Of a stretch of 6,332 nucleotides of DNA, positions 1-5,988 are shown piece after piece; within the stretch, counting starts at the first letter, position 1; the number at the start of each line of letters is the position of its first letter. The translations under genes and the position numbers were made by a program. The notes beneath the pieces were generated by a model. That model made no database searches, was not told the origin of the DNA, and saw only the letters and a program-made list of their open reading frames with translations. The stretch is taken from NCBI GenBank assembly GCA_947302065.1, contig CAMYUO010000115.1:1-6332 (forward strand), written 5' to 3'. Source of the DNA: an uncultured Clostridia bacterium. GTDB lineage: Bacteria; Bacillota; Clostridia; Oscillospirales; Ruminococcaceae.

Positions 1-109
1 CGGTGTCCTGGATTTTTTCACGGCGGACTGCTGCCGCCTGTCTTTTGAACACAGACACTTTGCCTATAGCTACCGCTGCGTAAACTCCCTTTCCTTTAAA
101 TACGGTCAT
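1..109 (-). CDS. ptsI: Phosphoenolpyruvate-protein phosphotransferase (PTS Enzyme I), N-terminal fragment
   Basis: Enzyme I is the cytoplasmic first step of the PTS: it takes phosphate from phosphoenolpyruvate and passes it to HPr. Only the first 36 codons are present; the gene runs off the left edge, so the catalytic His and the PEP-binding barrel are not seen. The visible start, MTVFKGKGVYAAVAIGKVSV, carries the short beta-strand opening with a G-x-(A/G)-IGK pattern typical of Enzyme I, followed by a charged stretch (residues about 24-36, RQAAAVRREKIQ) that fits the start of the first long helix. The ATG lies 30 nt after the ptsH stop codon. A GGGTGA element about 6 nt upstream and an AAAGG element further up could serve as ribosome binding site. 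Position right after ptsH is the classic ptsHI arrangement and is the strongest support. Confidence is limited only by the short length. Confidence 0.85.
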   Translation of the reverse strand, partial: MTVFKGKGVYAAVAIGKVSVFKRQAAAVRREKIQDT

Positions 110-139
110 ATCCGTCACCCGACCTTTCTTAGTTTTTCA

Positions 140-400
140 TCAGAGATTGGCTTTCATAAACTCCTCGATAGCTGCTGCTGCTGCGTCCTCGTCGTCGCCC
201 TCAACGGTGAATTTGACTGTCTCGCCGCACTTTACGCCAAGCCCCATAAGTTTCATAAGTGCAGATCCGTTGATGGGCGGCTTGCCTGCTTTTTCGATAG
301 TTACGGTGCTTGAAAAGCCCTTGATGAGCTTGACAAGATTGCCTGCGGGTCTTGCGTGGATACCGATAGCGTCCTTGATGGTGTAATCAAATGTTTTCAT
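140..400 (-). CDS. ptsH: Phosphocarrier protein HPr
   Basis: HPr is a small cytoplasmic carrier that moves phosphate from Enzyme I to the IIA domain of sugar permeases, here presumably the IIA domain of ScrA. The 86-residue length is normal. The active-site motif GIHARPA is at residues 13-19 with the phosphorylated His at 15 and Arg17. The second half has the conserved block MGLGVKCGETV (52-62). The region around the regulatory serine is atypical: residues 43-51 read INGSALMKL instead of the Bacillus-type VNLKSIMGV. If aligned from the MGLG block, Ala47 sits where Ser46 should be and a serine sits one position earlier. The start is ATG with AAAGGA 11 nt upstream (412-417). The gene lies 21 nt after scrK and 30 nt before ptsI, with no terminator or clear promoter in either gap, so it is probably co-transcribed with the sucrose genes. 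Confidence 0.96.
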   Translation of the reverse strand: MKTFDYTIKDAIGIHARPAGNLVKLIKGFSSTVTIEKAGKPPINGSALMKLMGLGVKCGETVKFTVEGDDEDAAAAAIEEFMKANL

Positions 401-421
401 TAAGCATTCATTCCTTTCGGT

Positions 422-1390
422 TTAAAGTTTGATGCTGCGCATCTCCTCGGCGTCGGGATAAGATGCGATAGCTCCTTTTTTAGTGACACTCACTGCGCAG
501 AATCTGTTGGAAAAATCGAGGCACTCCACGAGCGTTTCCATTGGCAGTGAACTGAGAGTGGTTTTCTGCGCGCCAAGCTCGTTGAGCTTATACAGGAACG
601 CCCCTGTGAAGCCGTCGCCTGCGCCTGTGGTATCGACTGCGCGGACATTATATGCCGGCGAAAACGCCATTATGTTTTTGGTAAAGGCATACGCGCCCTT
701 GCTGCCGAGGGTATAGAGCATCAATTGCACGCCCTGGTCAAACAGCCATTTTGCGCCGCCCTCAGGAGTGTCAAAGCCTGTGATGAATTCAAGCTCGTCC
801 TCTGACAGCTTTACGATGTCGCTGTGCGGTATGAACTCGCGGACAGCGGCTTTGAGCGCTTCCCTGCTGTCCCAGAGGTTGAAGCGAAGATTAGGGTCAA
901 AGCTGACGATGCCGCCTTTGCGCCGCATAATTTCTATCGCTTTTTTGTGGGCGTCTTTCATGGGGAAATCGCCTATCGACACGCTGCAGAAATGCAGGCA
1001 GAAAACGTCATCAAGGTATTCCTCTTTCACGCTGTCTGCGCTGTAAAGCATATCTGCGGATGGTTTGCGGTAGAATGAAAATGTGCGGTCGCCGTTTTCG
1101 GCAAGAGACACGAACGCGAGGGCTGTGTTAGCCTTGTCGGTCAGACAGATGCAGTCGGTCTCGACGCCGACGCTTTCAAGCCTGTGCATTATCCTGTGCC
1201 CGAAGGGGTCGTCGCCAAGCTGTGTCAGCAGCCGTGAGCGCCCGCCCAGCTTTGAGAAGGCTGCGCAGACATTTGCAGGTGCGCCGCCCACCTTTGGCGC
1301 GAAGGCTGTGACCTCGTCAAATTCACAGCCGCTGCGGTCGGGAATAAAGTCGATAAGCGCTTCGCCAATCGCTGCAAGAACATTACCCAT
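422..1390 (-). CDS. scrK: Fructokinase, PfkB/ribokinase family
   Basis: This cytoplasmic sugar kinase should phosphorylate the fructose released by ScrB to fructose-6-phosphate, using ATP. At 322 residues it has normal PfkB-family length. Visible family features are the N-terminal strand with GEALIDFIP (9-17), the substrate-side glycine motif GGAPANVCAAFSKLGG (35-50), FDPNLR (164-169), KLSEDE (194-199), and the ATP/anion-hole motif DTTGAGDGF (253-261) with catalytic base Asp259. The ATG overlaps the end of scrB by 8 nt (the sequence ATGGGTAA holds both start and scrB stop), and GAGGTG lies 7 nt upstream (1398-1403), which suggests translational coupling. Fructose as substrate is inferred from the neighbours; related PfkB enzymes act on other sugars, but the scrA-scrB context leaves little room for another role. 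Confidence 0.93.
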   Translation of the reverse strand: MGNVLAAIGEALIDFIPDRSGCEFDEVTAFAPKVGGAPANVCAAFSKLGGRSRLLTQLGDDPFGHRIMHRLESVGVETDCICLTDKANTALAFVSLAENGDRTFSFYRKPSADMLYSADSVKEEYLDDVFCLHFCSVSIGDFPMKDAHKKAIEIMRRKGGIVSFDPNLRFNLWDSREALKAAVREFIPHSDIVKLSEDELEFITGFDTPEGGAKWLFDQGVQLMLYTLGSKGAYAFTKNIMAFSPAYNVRAVDTTGAGDGFTGAFLYKLNELGAQKTTLSSLPMETLVECLDFSNRFCAVSVTKKGAIASYPDAEEMRSIKL

Positions 1391-2711
1391 CGGTCTTCAC
1401 CTCTATCCCTTCAAGTTTATATAGTCTGCCTGTGATGCCCTCGGTTATGAGTTTGACATTTGTATCGGCAGGATACATTCTGGTTGAAAAGACGATTTCG
1501 CCGCCGTTGAGGAAAACTTCGCAGGAGGATTTATCGGCTATCAGACGGATATCGCGGCAGCTTGCGAGCTTTGCGAATCTTGCCGTTCTGCCGCAGCCTG
1601 CGCTGCCCATAAAGCGAAGCATAGCTTCGCCGTTATAATACACCAGCGAGAACACGCCTGCAAGCACGACGGAAAAAGCCTTGTCCGCCGCGCCGACAAG
1701 CTCAAAGGGCAGCTCGGTGTCGCAGAATCTGCCGTCGGTGATGTCGAAAGAATCTCTGCGCAGCTGTTCAAGCTCCCTTGCGGGCTGGCGGAGCAGCACA
1801 CCGTCCTCGCGGGCGAAAAGCTCACACGGGAGGGTGAGGCAATGCTGCCAGCCCTGCCCTGTGGTCAGGTTGAAATATGGAATGTCGCCTATGCCCATCC
1901 AGCCGTAGAACAGCCGTCTGCCGTCTGGCGCTTCAAAGCTCTGGGGCGCATAGAAATCAAAGCCGATGTCCCACTCGGTATATGTTCCTTTTTGCATTGC
2001 AAGATAGCCCGAGCTGTAAACGTTCTGGAAGCGGTATTTTTCGTTTGGTATGCCCTGGGGAGAGATGCTGAGGTACTCGTTTTCGCCGAAGCGGAAAAAG
2101 TCGGGGCACTCCCACATATAGCCGAGGTCAGCGGTGCGCAATTCTTCTTCAAACTCCCAGTGTTCCAAATCGTCAGAGGTATAGAAAAGCACGCAGCCTT
2201 TGTCGTCGAGAGTTCTTGCGCCGAGCACCATACGGTAACGCCCGTCCTCCTCCCAGACTTTCGGGTCGCGGACATGGCAGGAACAGTAATCGGGATAGTC
2301 GCTGTTGCGCAGCAGCACTTTCTTTTCGCTCATATTCTGCCCGTCGTCAGTTGTGACGAGAATGACATTTGCGCCTCTGCCGCTGGTGGTGTAGTCGTGG
2401 TCACCGTCCTGCTTCACGTTGCCCGTATAGAACAGGTACAGCTTGTCGCCCTTGACCAGCCCACAACCCGAATACACTCCGTCCTTATCGTCGGGAGTGT
2501 CGGGAAAAAGAACTATGCCTGTGAACTGCCAATTGAGCATATCCTTGCTTTTGAAATGCCCCCAGCACTTGCGACCGCCGCCGTCGGGACGGTCGGGTGC
2601 ATACTGGAAATAGACGTGGTACTCGCCTTTGAAAAAGCAAAGCCCGTTGGGGTCATTGAGCCAGCCTTTCTGCGGCTCAAGGTGCAGTTTTTGTCTGAAG
2701 TCATTTTTCAA
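1383..2711 (-). CDS. scrB: Sucrose-6-phosphate hydrolase (GH32 invertase)
   Basis: A cytoplasmic glycoside hydrolase family 32 enzyme that splits sucrose-6-phosphate, made by the PTS permease encoded upstream, into glucose-6-phosphate and fructose. The 442 residues contain the three GH32 catalytic motifs: WLNDPNG (17-23, nucleophile Asp20), RDP (148-150, transition-state Asp149) and ECPDFF (201-206, acid/base Glu201). Other family blocks are FYGWMGIGD (268-276), HCLTLPCEL (290-298, with Cys where many members have Arg) and the C-terminal beta-sandwich piece SCEVFLNGGE with STRMYP after it (396-414). No signal peptide is seen, which fits an intracellular phospho-sugar substrate. The protein is somewhat shorter than many ScrB proteins, but both domains are present. 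The start is read as TTG, 5 nt after the scrA stop, because no ATG or GTG lies in frame before the catalytic motif and AAAAAGGG is well placed. Confidence 0.95.
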   Translation of the reverse strand: MKNDFRQKLHLEPQKGWLNDPNGLCFFKGEYHVYFQYAPDRPDGGGRKCWGHFKSKDMLNWQFTGIVLFPDTPDDKDGVYSGCGLVKGDKLYLFYTGNVKQDGDHDYTTSGRGANVILVTTDDGQNMSEKKVLLRNSDYPDYCSCHVRDPKVWEEDGRYRMVLGARTLDDKGCVLFYTSDDLEHWEFEEELRTADLGYMWECPDFFRFGENEYLSISPQGIPNEKYRFQNVYSSGYLAMQKGTYTEWDIGFDFYAPQSFEAPDGRRLFYGWMGIGDIPYFNLTTGQGWQHCLTLPCELFAREDGVLLRQPARELEQLRRDSFDITDGRFCDTELPFELVGAADKAFSVVLAGVFSLVYYNGEAMLRFMGSAGCGRTARFAKLASCRDIRLIADKSSCEVFLNGGEIVFSTRMYPADTNVKLITEGITGRLYKLEGIEVKTDG

Positions 2712-2728
2712 ATCAATCAGCCCTTTTT
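2709..2728 (-). promoter_or_regulatory. scrB ribosome binding site and TTG start codon
   Basis: On the minus strand AAAAAGGG (2721-2728) is followed 9 nt later by TTG (2711-2709), which opens the scrB frame. The ribosome binding site lies inside the last codons of scrA, whose TGA stop (2719-2717) is between the two elements, so scrB translation is probably coupled to scrA. An ATG nearby (2704-2702) is in another frame and leads nowhere. Confidence 0.7.
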
Positions 2729-4627
2729 CGTTTCGAGCAGCTTGTCAAGCAGGTCAATGCTGCCTGATGCTGCGGTGTTTATCTCGTCATAATCGTCTGC
2801 GTTTGTGATGATAACAGGGGTGACGGTCTTATAGCCCTTGCTCTGAATGAGCGCTTTATCAAAGGTTATAAGCGTCTGACCTCTTTTGACCTTGTCGCCC
2901 TCTGCAACGTGGGCTTCATAGCCCTCGCCGCCCAGCTCGACGGTATTTATTCCGACGTGGATAAGCATTTCCATGCCGTTGTCAAGGGTAAGTCCGATAG
3001 CGTGGTGAGTGTCAAACAGCGTTTCCACCGTTGCGTCGGCTGGTGCAACGACCTTGCCCTCGCTCGGCTCGACAGCTGCGCCTTTGCCGAGAACCTCGGC
3101 TGCGAACGTTTCGTCGGGAACGTCCTGCATAAGAACGACTTCGCCTTTGAGCGGAGAATAAACTGCTGTGTCATCAAAGCTCTTGCCTGCTGTGATGTTC
3201 TGCTCTGCGGGAGCCGGTTTTGCAGCGGTTTCAGGCTTTGTTTCAGCCTTTGCGCCCTCGGTAACGGGGTCTTTATACATAAGCCACGAAGCGATAAATG
3301 CAACGCCTGCTGCGACTGCAAATGTGAGCAGATAGCCGAGGAAGCTCTCGGTCGTGATAAGGAAGCCGAACAAGCCTGTTACGCCGTTTGCTGTTGCGTA
3401 GACGTTCATCAGAGATGCAACTGCTGCGCCGCACGCGCCGCCTATCATACCAGCGATAAGAGGCTTTACAAAGCGGACGTTTACACCGAAGATAGCAGGC
3501 TCGGTGATTCCCATAAATGCGGAGAGCGATGAGGGCAGAGCCATTGACTTTATCTTCTTGTTTCTTGACTTGATGCCGACTGCAAGGGCAGCTGCGCCCT
3601 GTGCGACGTTTGCAGCTGTTGCGATAGGCATCCAGATATTCTGTCCGTTATCAGCGAGCATTGAAAGCTCGATGGCGTTGTACATATGGTGAACGCCTGC
3701 AACTACGGTCGGTGCGTAAGCTGCGCCCATAAGGAACGAGCCTATGCCGAGAGGAATTGTGATGAGCCACTTTGCGCCGTCGAGCACCCAGCTTTCAGCC
3801 TGAGAGAACACTGGACCGATGACGGTCAGCGTCAAAAAGCCTGTGATGAGCACGCTTACCAGCGGCGTTACAAACAGGTCAAACATTTCGTGGACGTGCT
3901 TATGCAGCCACTTTTCAATGACGGAAAGCACGAGGACTGCGATGACCACGGGGATAACGTGCCCCTGATAGCCTGTGTTCTGGATATCCCACAGACCGCA
4001 CCACGACCACAGGGTCTTGGTTTCTGCGCCGCCTGCGATGTTCCACGCATTGACGAGGCTGGGGTGAATCATAAGCATACCCACGACTGCGCCGAGGTAG
4101 ATGTTCGCGCCGAAAATCTTTGCCGCGCTTACTGCGATAAGTATCGGCAGGAATGTCAGCGCTGTATTTGAAAGCAGGTCAAGAATATTATAGATGTAGT
4201 GGTCGCTGATGCTGGGGAAGGCTCTTGACAGACCGCCGAGCAGTCCGCACAGCAGACCTGTGGCAACAATCGCAGGGATTATCGGAACGAAGATGTCGCC
4301 CAGCGTTTTGATTGCCCGCTTATACCAGGGGACTTTCGCTGCCGCAGCCGCTTTGACATCGTCCTTTGACGCAGCCTCGACGCCTGCGAGGTCGATAAAC
4401 TGGTCATACACCTTATTGACCGTACCTGTTCCTATGATTATCTGAAGCTGTCCCGCAGCCTCAAAGACGCCCTTTACGCCGTCGATGTTTTCAAGAGTCT
4501 CCTTTTTGACCTTGTCGTTATCTGCAATTACAAGTCTGAGTCTTGTTGCGCAATGAGCCGCACTTGCGAGGTTTTCCCTGCCGCCGATAGCATCAAGTAT
4601 TTCAGACGCACACTGTTTGTGATCCAT
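2717..4627 (-). CDS. scrA: PTS sucrose-specific enzyme IIBCA permease
   Basis: This membrane permease imports sucrose and phosphorylates it to sucrose-6-phosphate. Three PTS domains are fused in 636 residues. An N-terminal IIB domain (about 1-85) has the phospho-cysteine motif AAHCATRLRL (Cys26). A hydrophobic IIC domain (about 105-452) has many membrane segments, the block GVHHMYNAIE (311-320) and the sugar-site motif GITEPAIFG (373-381, Glu376). A flexible Ala/Pro/Lys/Glu-rich linker (about 455-482) leads to a glucose-type IIA domain (about 487-636) with THHAIG (540-545) and LIHVGINTVEL (555-565, phospho-His557). Having its own IIA, it needs only HPr and Enzyme I, both encoded downstream. 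The frame is open further upstream to 4690, but I start at ATG 4627 because AAGGAGGA lies 6 nt before it, and the longer start would sit in the operator next to the transcription start. Sucrose rather than trehalose or another glucoside is inferred from scrB and scrK. Confidence 0.94.
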   Translation of the reverse strand: MDHKQCASEILDAIGGRENLASAAHCATRLRLVIADNDKVKKETLENIDGVKGVFEAAGQLQIIIGTGTVNKVYDQFIDLAGVEAASKDDVKAAAAAKVPWYKRAIKTLGDIFVPIIPAIVATGLLCGLLGGLSRAFPSISDHYIYNILDLLSNTALTFLPILIAVSAAKIFGANIYLGAVVGMLMIHPSLVNAWNIAGGAETKTLWSWCGLWDIQNTGYQGHVIPVVIAVLVLSVIEKWLHKHVHEMFDLFVTPLVSVLITGFLTLTVIGPVFSQAESWVLDGAKWLITIPLGIGSFLMGAAYAPTVVAGVHHMYNAIELSMLADNGQNIWMPIATAANVAQGAAALAVGIKSRNKKIKSMALPSSLSAFMGITEPAIFGVNVRFVKPLIAGMIGGACGAAVASLMNVYATANGVTGLFGFLITTESFLGYLLTFAVAAGVAFIASWLMYKDPVTEGAKAETKPETAAKPAPAEQNITAGKSFDDTAVYSPLKGEVVLMQDVPDETFAAEVLGKGAAVEPSEGKVVAPADATVETLFDTHHAIGLTLDNGMEMLIHVGINTVELGGEGYEAHVAEGDKVKRGQTLITFDKALIQSKGYKTVTPVIITNADDYDEINTAASGSIDLLDKLLETKKG

Positions 4628-4633
4628 ACCGAC

Positions 4634-4641
4634 TCCTCCTT
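4634..4641 (-). promoter_or_regulatory. scrA ribosome binding site
   Basis: AAGGAGGA on the minus strand, a near-perfect anti-16S match, lies 6 nt before the ATG at 4627-4625. It decides the start of scrA against the longer open frame, whose upstream ATG at 4690 has no such site. Confidence 0.9.
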
Positions 4642-4675
4642 CTGATTTCTGACGTTGATACCGTTCATTGAAAAC

Positions 4676-4689
4676 TGATATCGGTTTCA
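4676..4689. promoter_or_regulatory. LacI-family operator of scrA (probable ScrR site)
   Basis: TGATATCGGTTTCA matches the general LacI-family operator TGNAANCGNTTNCA at all defined positions but one (T for A at position 4), with the central CG. It also sits in a 16-bp near-palindrome around GATATC (4672-4687) with one mismatched pair. It is just downstream of the expected transcription start (about 4694-4696) of the scrA promoter. The same 14-bp sequence, differing at one base, occurs at the scrR promoter (5798-5811). ScrR as the binder is an inference. The site is also close to a CcpA cre consensus, so a catabolite-repression role cannot be excluded. Confidence 0.75.
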
Positions 4690-4701
4690 CTCGATAGTTA
4701 T

Positions 4702-4730
4702 ATTATAACACGGTTCAAATCAAAAGTCTA
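4702..4730 (-). promoter_or_regulatory. Sigma-A type promoter of the scrA operon
   Basis: On the minus strand TAGACT (-35, 4730-4725, four of six consensus bases) is followed after 17 bp by TATAAT (-10, 4707-4702, perfect). A TGT directly before the -10 makes an extended -10 element (TGnTATAAT), which compensates for the weaker -35. The expected start point is about 4694-4696, giving a leader of roughly 67-70 nt with the operator near its 5' end. Confidence 0.8.
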
Positions 4731-4767
4731 TTGACGGATAGATAGAACTTTAACGAACTATTCAGGA

Positions 4768-4784
4768 AGTTTCACACAGTTTCA
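4768..4784. repeat. Two direct AGTTTCA repeats, 10 bp apart
   Basis: AGTTTCA occurs at 4768-4774 and again at 4778-4784, a one-helical-turn spacing. The second copy overlaps the scrR stop codon. They lie about 40 bp upstream of the scrA -35 box, a place where an activator could bind. Seven bases repeated once can easily be chance, so function is only a possibility. The rest of the 4691-4781 gap shows no hairpin that would end scrR transcripts. Confidence 0.3.
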
Positions 4785-5774
4785 TATTTTTCGGTTTGTG
4801 GATTCCCTCTCGACGATGTCGTATTCCAGCTGGAGTATGCGGTGCACGTCGCCCTGCTCTTTAAGCTCGGACAGCAGCATTTTCGCGCCCCACATTCCTG
4901 CGGTTTTGTAGTGCAGGTGCACCGAGGAAAGCGGCGTGAGCAGCACTTTTCCCATTCGGGAATCGCCGATGCCGCCTATCATAACGTCCTCGGGAATCTT
5001 TAAGCCGTTTTCGTGGCAATAGAGGATAACGCCTGCGGCGATGTTGTCCGTTGCGCAGAAAACGCAGTCCGGCTTGGGGTTATGCGAAAAGAGCAGCTTT
5101 GCCTTTTCGTAGCCCGAATCCATATTGAATTTTGCTATCTCCACGAGGCTTTTGTCGGGGGTTATGCCGTGGTCGGACAGCGCTTTTTCAAAGCCTGAGC
5201 GTCTGTCCTGTCCAGCCGCCTTATCATCGGGGTTTGCGCCGAGGAAAGCGGGGTGCTGTGCGCCCTTTTCAAGCATAAGGCTGGTCATTGCGTAAGCCGC
5301 GCCGAAGTCGTTATGGCAGACGCAGTTGAAGCCCTTGAACTGCTGTCCCACGATGACGACGGGGATACGCATTTTTGAGAGCACGCTGCGGTGGAGGTCC
5401 GTGAACACGCTGGCGAGCAGAATCACGCCGTCGACGCGCTTTTGCCGCAGCAGCTCCAGCGAGCTTATTTCACGGTTGTAGTCGTTGGCGGTGTTGATGA
5501 GCAGCAGCTCAAAGCCCTCCTTGCCAAGCACCTCGCTGATGCCCTCGGTGACGCGGGAAATGCTTTCGCTGGACAGCTTGGGCAGGATAACGCCCACCAG
5601 CTTTGTGACTTTGGTGCGTACCGTCCTTGCGTTGTAGCTTGGCACGTATCCCGTTTTTTCGGCGGCTTGCTCTATTTTTCTGCGCTTATCCTCGCTGAGA
5701 TAGCCGTTGTTGAAGTATCTGCTGACGGCGGATTTTGACACGCCTGCGACTTTTGCGAACTCGGAAATATTCAT
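4782..5774 (-). CDS. scrR: LacI-family sucrose operon repressor
   Basis: A cytoplasmic transcription factor of 330 residues, normal for the LacI/GalR family. The N-terminal helix-turn-helix is at residues 3-24 (ISEFAKVAGVSKSAVSRYF then NNG). A hinge region around 43-57 is followed by a periplasmic-binding-protein-like sensor domain (about 58-330) with VDGVILLAS (114-122), ATDNIAAGVI (241-250) and PLSSVHLHYKTAG (281-293). The open frame extends to 5843, but that ATG lies upstream of the -10 box and cannot be in the transcript. The ATG at 5774 has AAGGAG 10 nt before it. The gene precedes scrA in the same direction with a 154-nt gap between coding regions that contains the scrA promoter. The matching operators at its own and the scrA promoter suggest that it represses both. 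The inducer, probably sucrose-6-phosphate or fructose, is not visible in the sequence, and the specific name rests on context. Confidence 0.88.
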   Translation of the reverse strand: MNISEFAKVAGVSKSAVSRYFNNGYLSEDKRRKIEQAAEKTGYVPSYNARTVRTKVTKLVGVILPKLSSESISRVTEGISEVLGKEGFELLLINTANDYNREISSLELLRQKRVDGVILLASVFTDLHRSVLSKMRIPVVIVGQQFKGFNCVCHNDFGAAYAMTSLMLEKGAQHPAFLGANPDDKAAGQDRRSGFEKALSDHGITPDKSLVEIAKFNMDSGYEKAKLLFSHNPKPDCVFCATDNIAAGVILYCHENGLKIPEDVMIGGIGDSRMGKVLLTPLSSVHLHYKTAGMWGAKMLLSELKEQGDVHRILQLEYDIVERESTNRKI

Positions 5775-5784
5775 GCTGTCACCA

Positions 5785-5790
5785 CTCCTT
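5785..5790 (-). promoter_or_regulatory. scrR ribosome binding site
   Basis: AAGGAG on the minus strand lies 10 nt before the ATG at 5774-5772. It fixes the scrR start and removes 23 codons from the longest open frame. Confidence 0.8.
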
Positions 5791-5797
5791 GTCGATA

Positions 5798-5811
5798 TGA
5801 TATCGGTTGCA
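5798..5811. promoter_or_regulatory. LacI-family operator of scrR (probable autoregulation site)
   Basis: TGATATCGGTTGCA is identical to the scrA operator except for one base (G for T at position 12), and the first 11 bases (5798-5808) match exactly. It overlaps a perfect 13-bp palindrome, CGATATGATATCG (5793-5805). The site covers the expected transcription start (about 5807-5809), where a bound repressor would block RNA polymerase. Autoregulation by ScrR is the simplest reading; no binding data are available here. Confidence 0.75.
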
Positions 5812-5814
5812 TAT

Positions 5815-5843
5815 ATTGTACCACAAATTTCAGCTTTTTTCAA
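5815..5843 (-). promoter_or_regulatory. Sigma-A type promoter of scrR
   Basis: On the minus strand TTGAAA (-35, 5843-5838, five of six consensus bases) and TACAAT (-10, 5820-5815, five of six) are separated by exactly 17 bp. The operator begins four bases beyond the -10 box. Confidence 0.8.
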
Positions 5844-5894
5844 TAGTGAAACTGCATAAATACCGAGGCGGATTTTGCACGTTCCAAAAAGCTG
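5831..5894. repeat. Nine-base inverted repeat, CAGCTTTTT / AAAAAGCTG
   Basis: CAGCTTTTT at 5831-5839 is the exact reverse complement of AAAAAGCTG at 5886-5894, with 46 bases between. The left arm overlaps the -35 box of scrR. The long loop and A/T-rich arms make a stable hairpin unlikely, so it may be chance. Apart from this and the two promoters, the gap 5844-5988 holds no gene that I can support. Confidence 0.25.
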
Positions 5895-5919
5895 TCGGGC
5901 TTATGCGGCGGTGATTCTA

Positions 5920-5948
5920 TTGACTTGACGGCGGCGATGTGGTAAAAT
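5920..5948 (+). promoter_or_regulatory. Sigma-A type promoter facing right
   Basis: TTGACT (-35, 5920-5925) and TAAAAT (-10, 5943-5948), each five of six consensus bases, are separated by 17 bp. A ribosome-binding-like AAGGCGG (5972-5978) and an ATG at 5989 follow at normal distances. This looks like the intact 5' region of the rightward gene, which diverges from scrR. Confidence 0.65.
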
Positions 5949-5988
5949 CTGAGTAGGAATAAAACTTTTTCAAGGCGGTGTTGCGCGT

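Noticed and set aside
1842..2792. A 316-codon plus-strand open frame opposite scrB
   Set aside because: It lies antisense to scrB, whose catalytic motifs are certain. The translation has no recognisable domain and no convincing ribosome binding site, so it is a mirror of scrB codon use.
2909..3532. A 207-codon plus-strand open frame, very cysteine-rich, opposite scrA
   Set aside because: It is antisense to scrA. The many Cys residues come from reading Ala codons (GCA) backwards, and the scrA IIA and linker domains explain the DNA fully.
4628..4690. Longer scrA start at 4690
   Set aside because: The extra 21 residues are not IIB-like, the ATG has no ribosome binding site and overlaps the operator next to the transcription start, while ATG 4627 has AAGGAGGA 6 nt upstream.
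4628..4700. Riboswitch or antiterminator (LicT/SacT type) in the scrA leader
   Set aside because: The leader of about 70 nt has no terminator hairpin or antiterminator-like stem that I can see, and the LacI-type operator already explains control.
4691..4781. Terminator between scrR and scrA
   Set aside because: I looked for a G/C-rich stem followed by a T run on the minus strand and found none; the short matching stretches around 4740-4760 do not pair properly.
5775..5843. Longer scrR start at 5843
   Set aside because: The ATG at 5843 lies within the -35 box, upstream of the predicted transcription start. The extra residues precede the normal LacI-family N-terminus, which begins directly with the helix-turn-helix.
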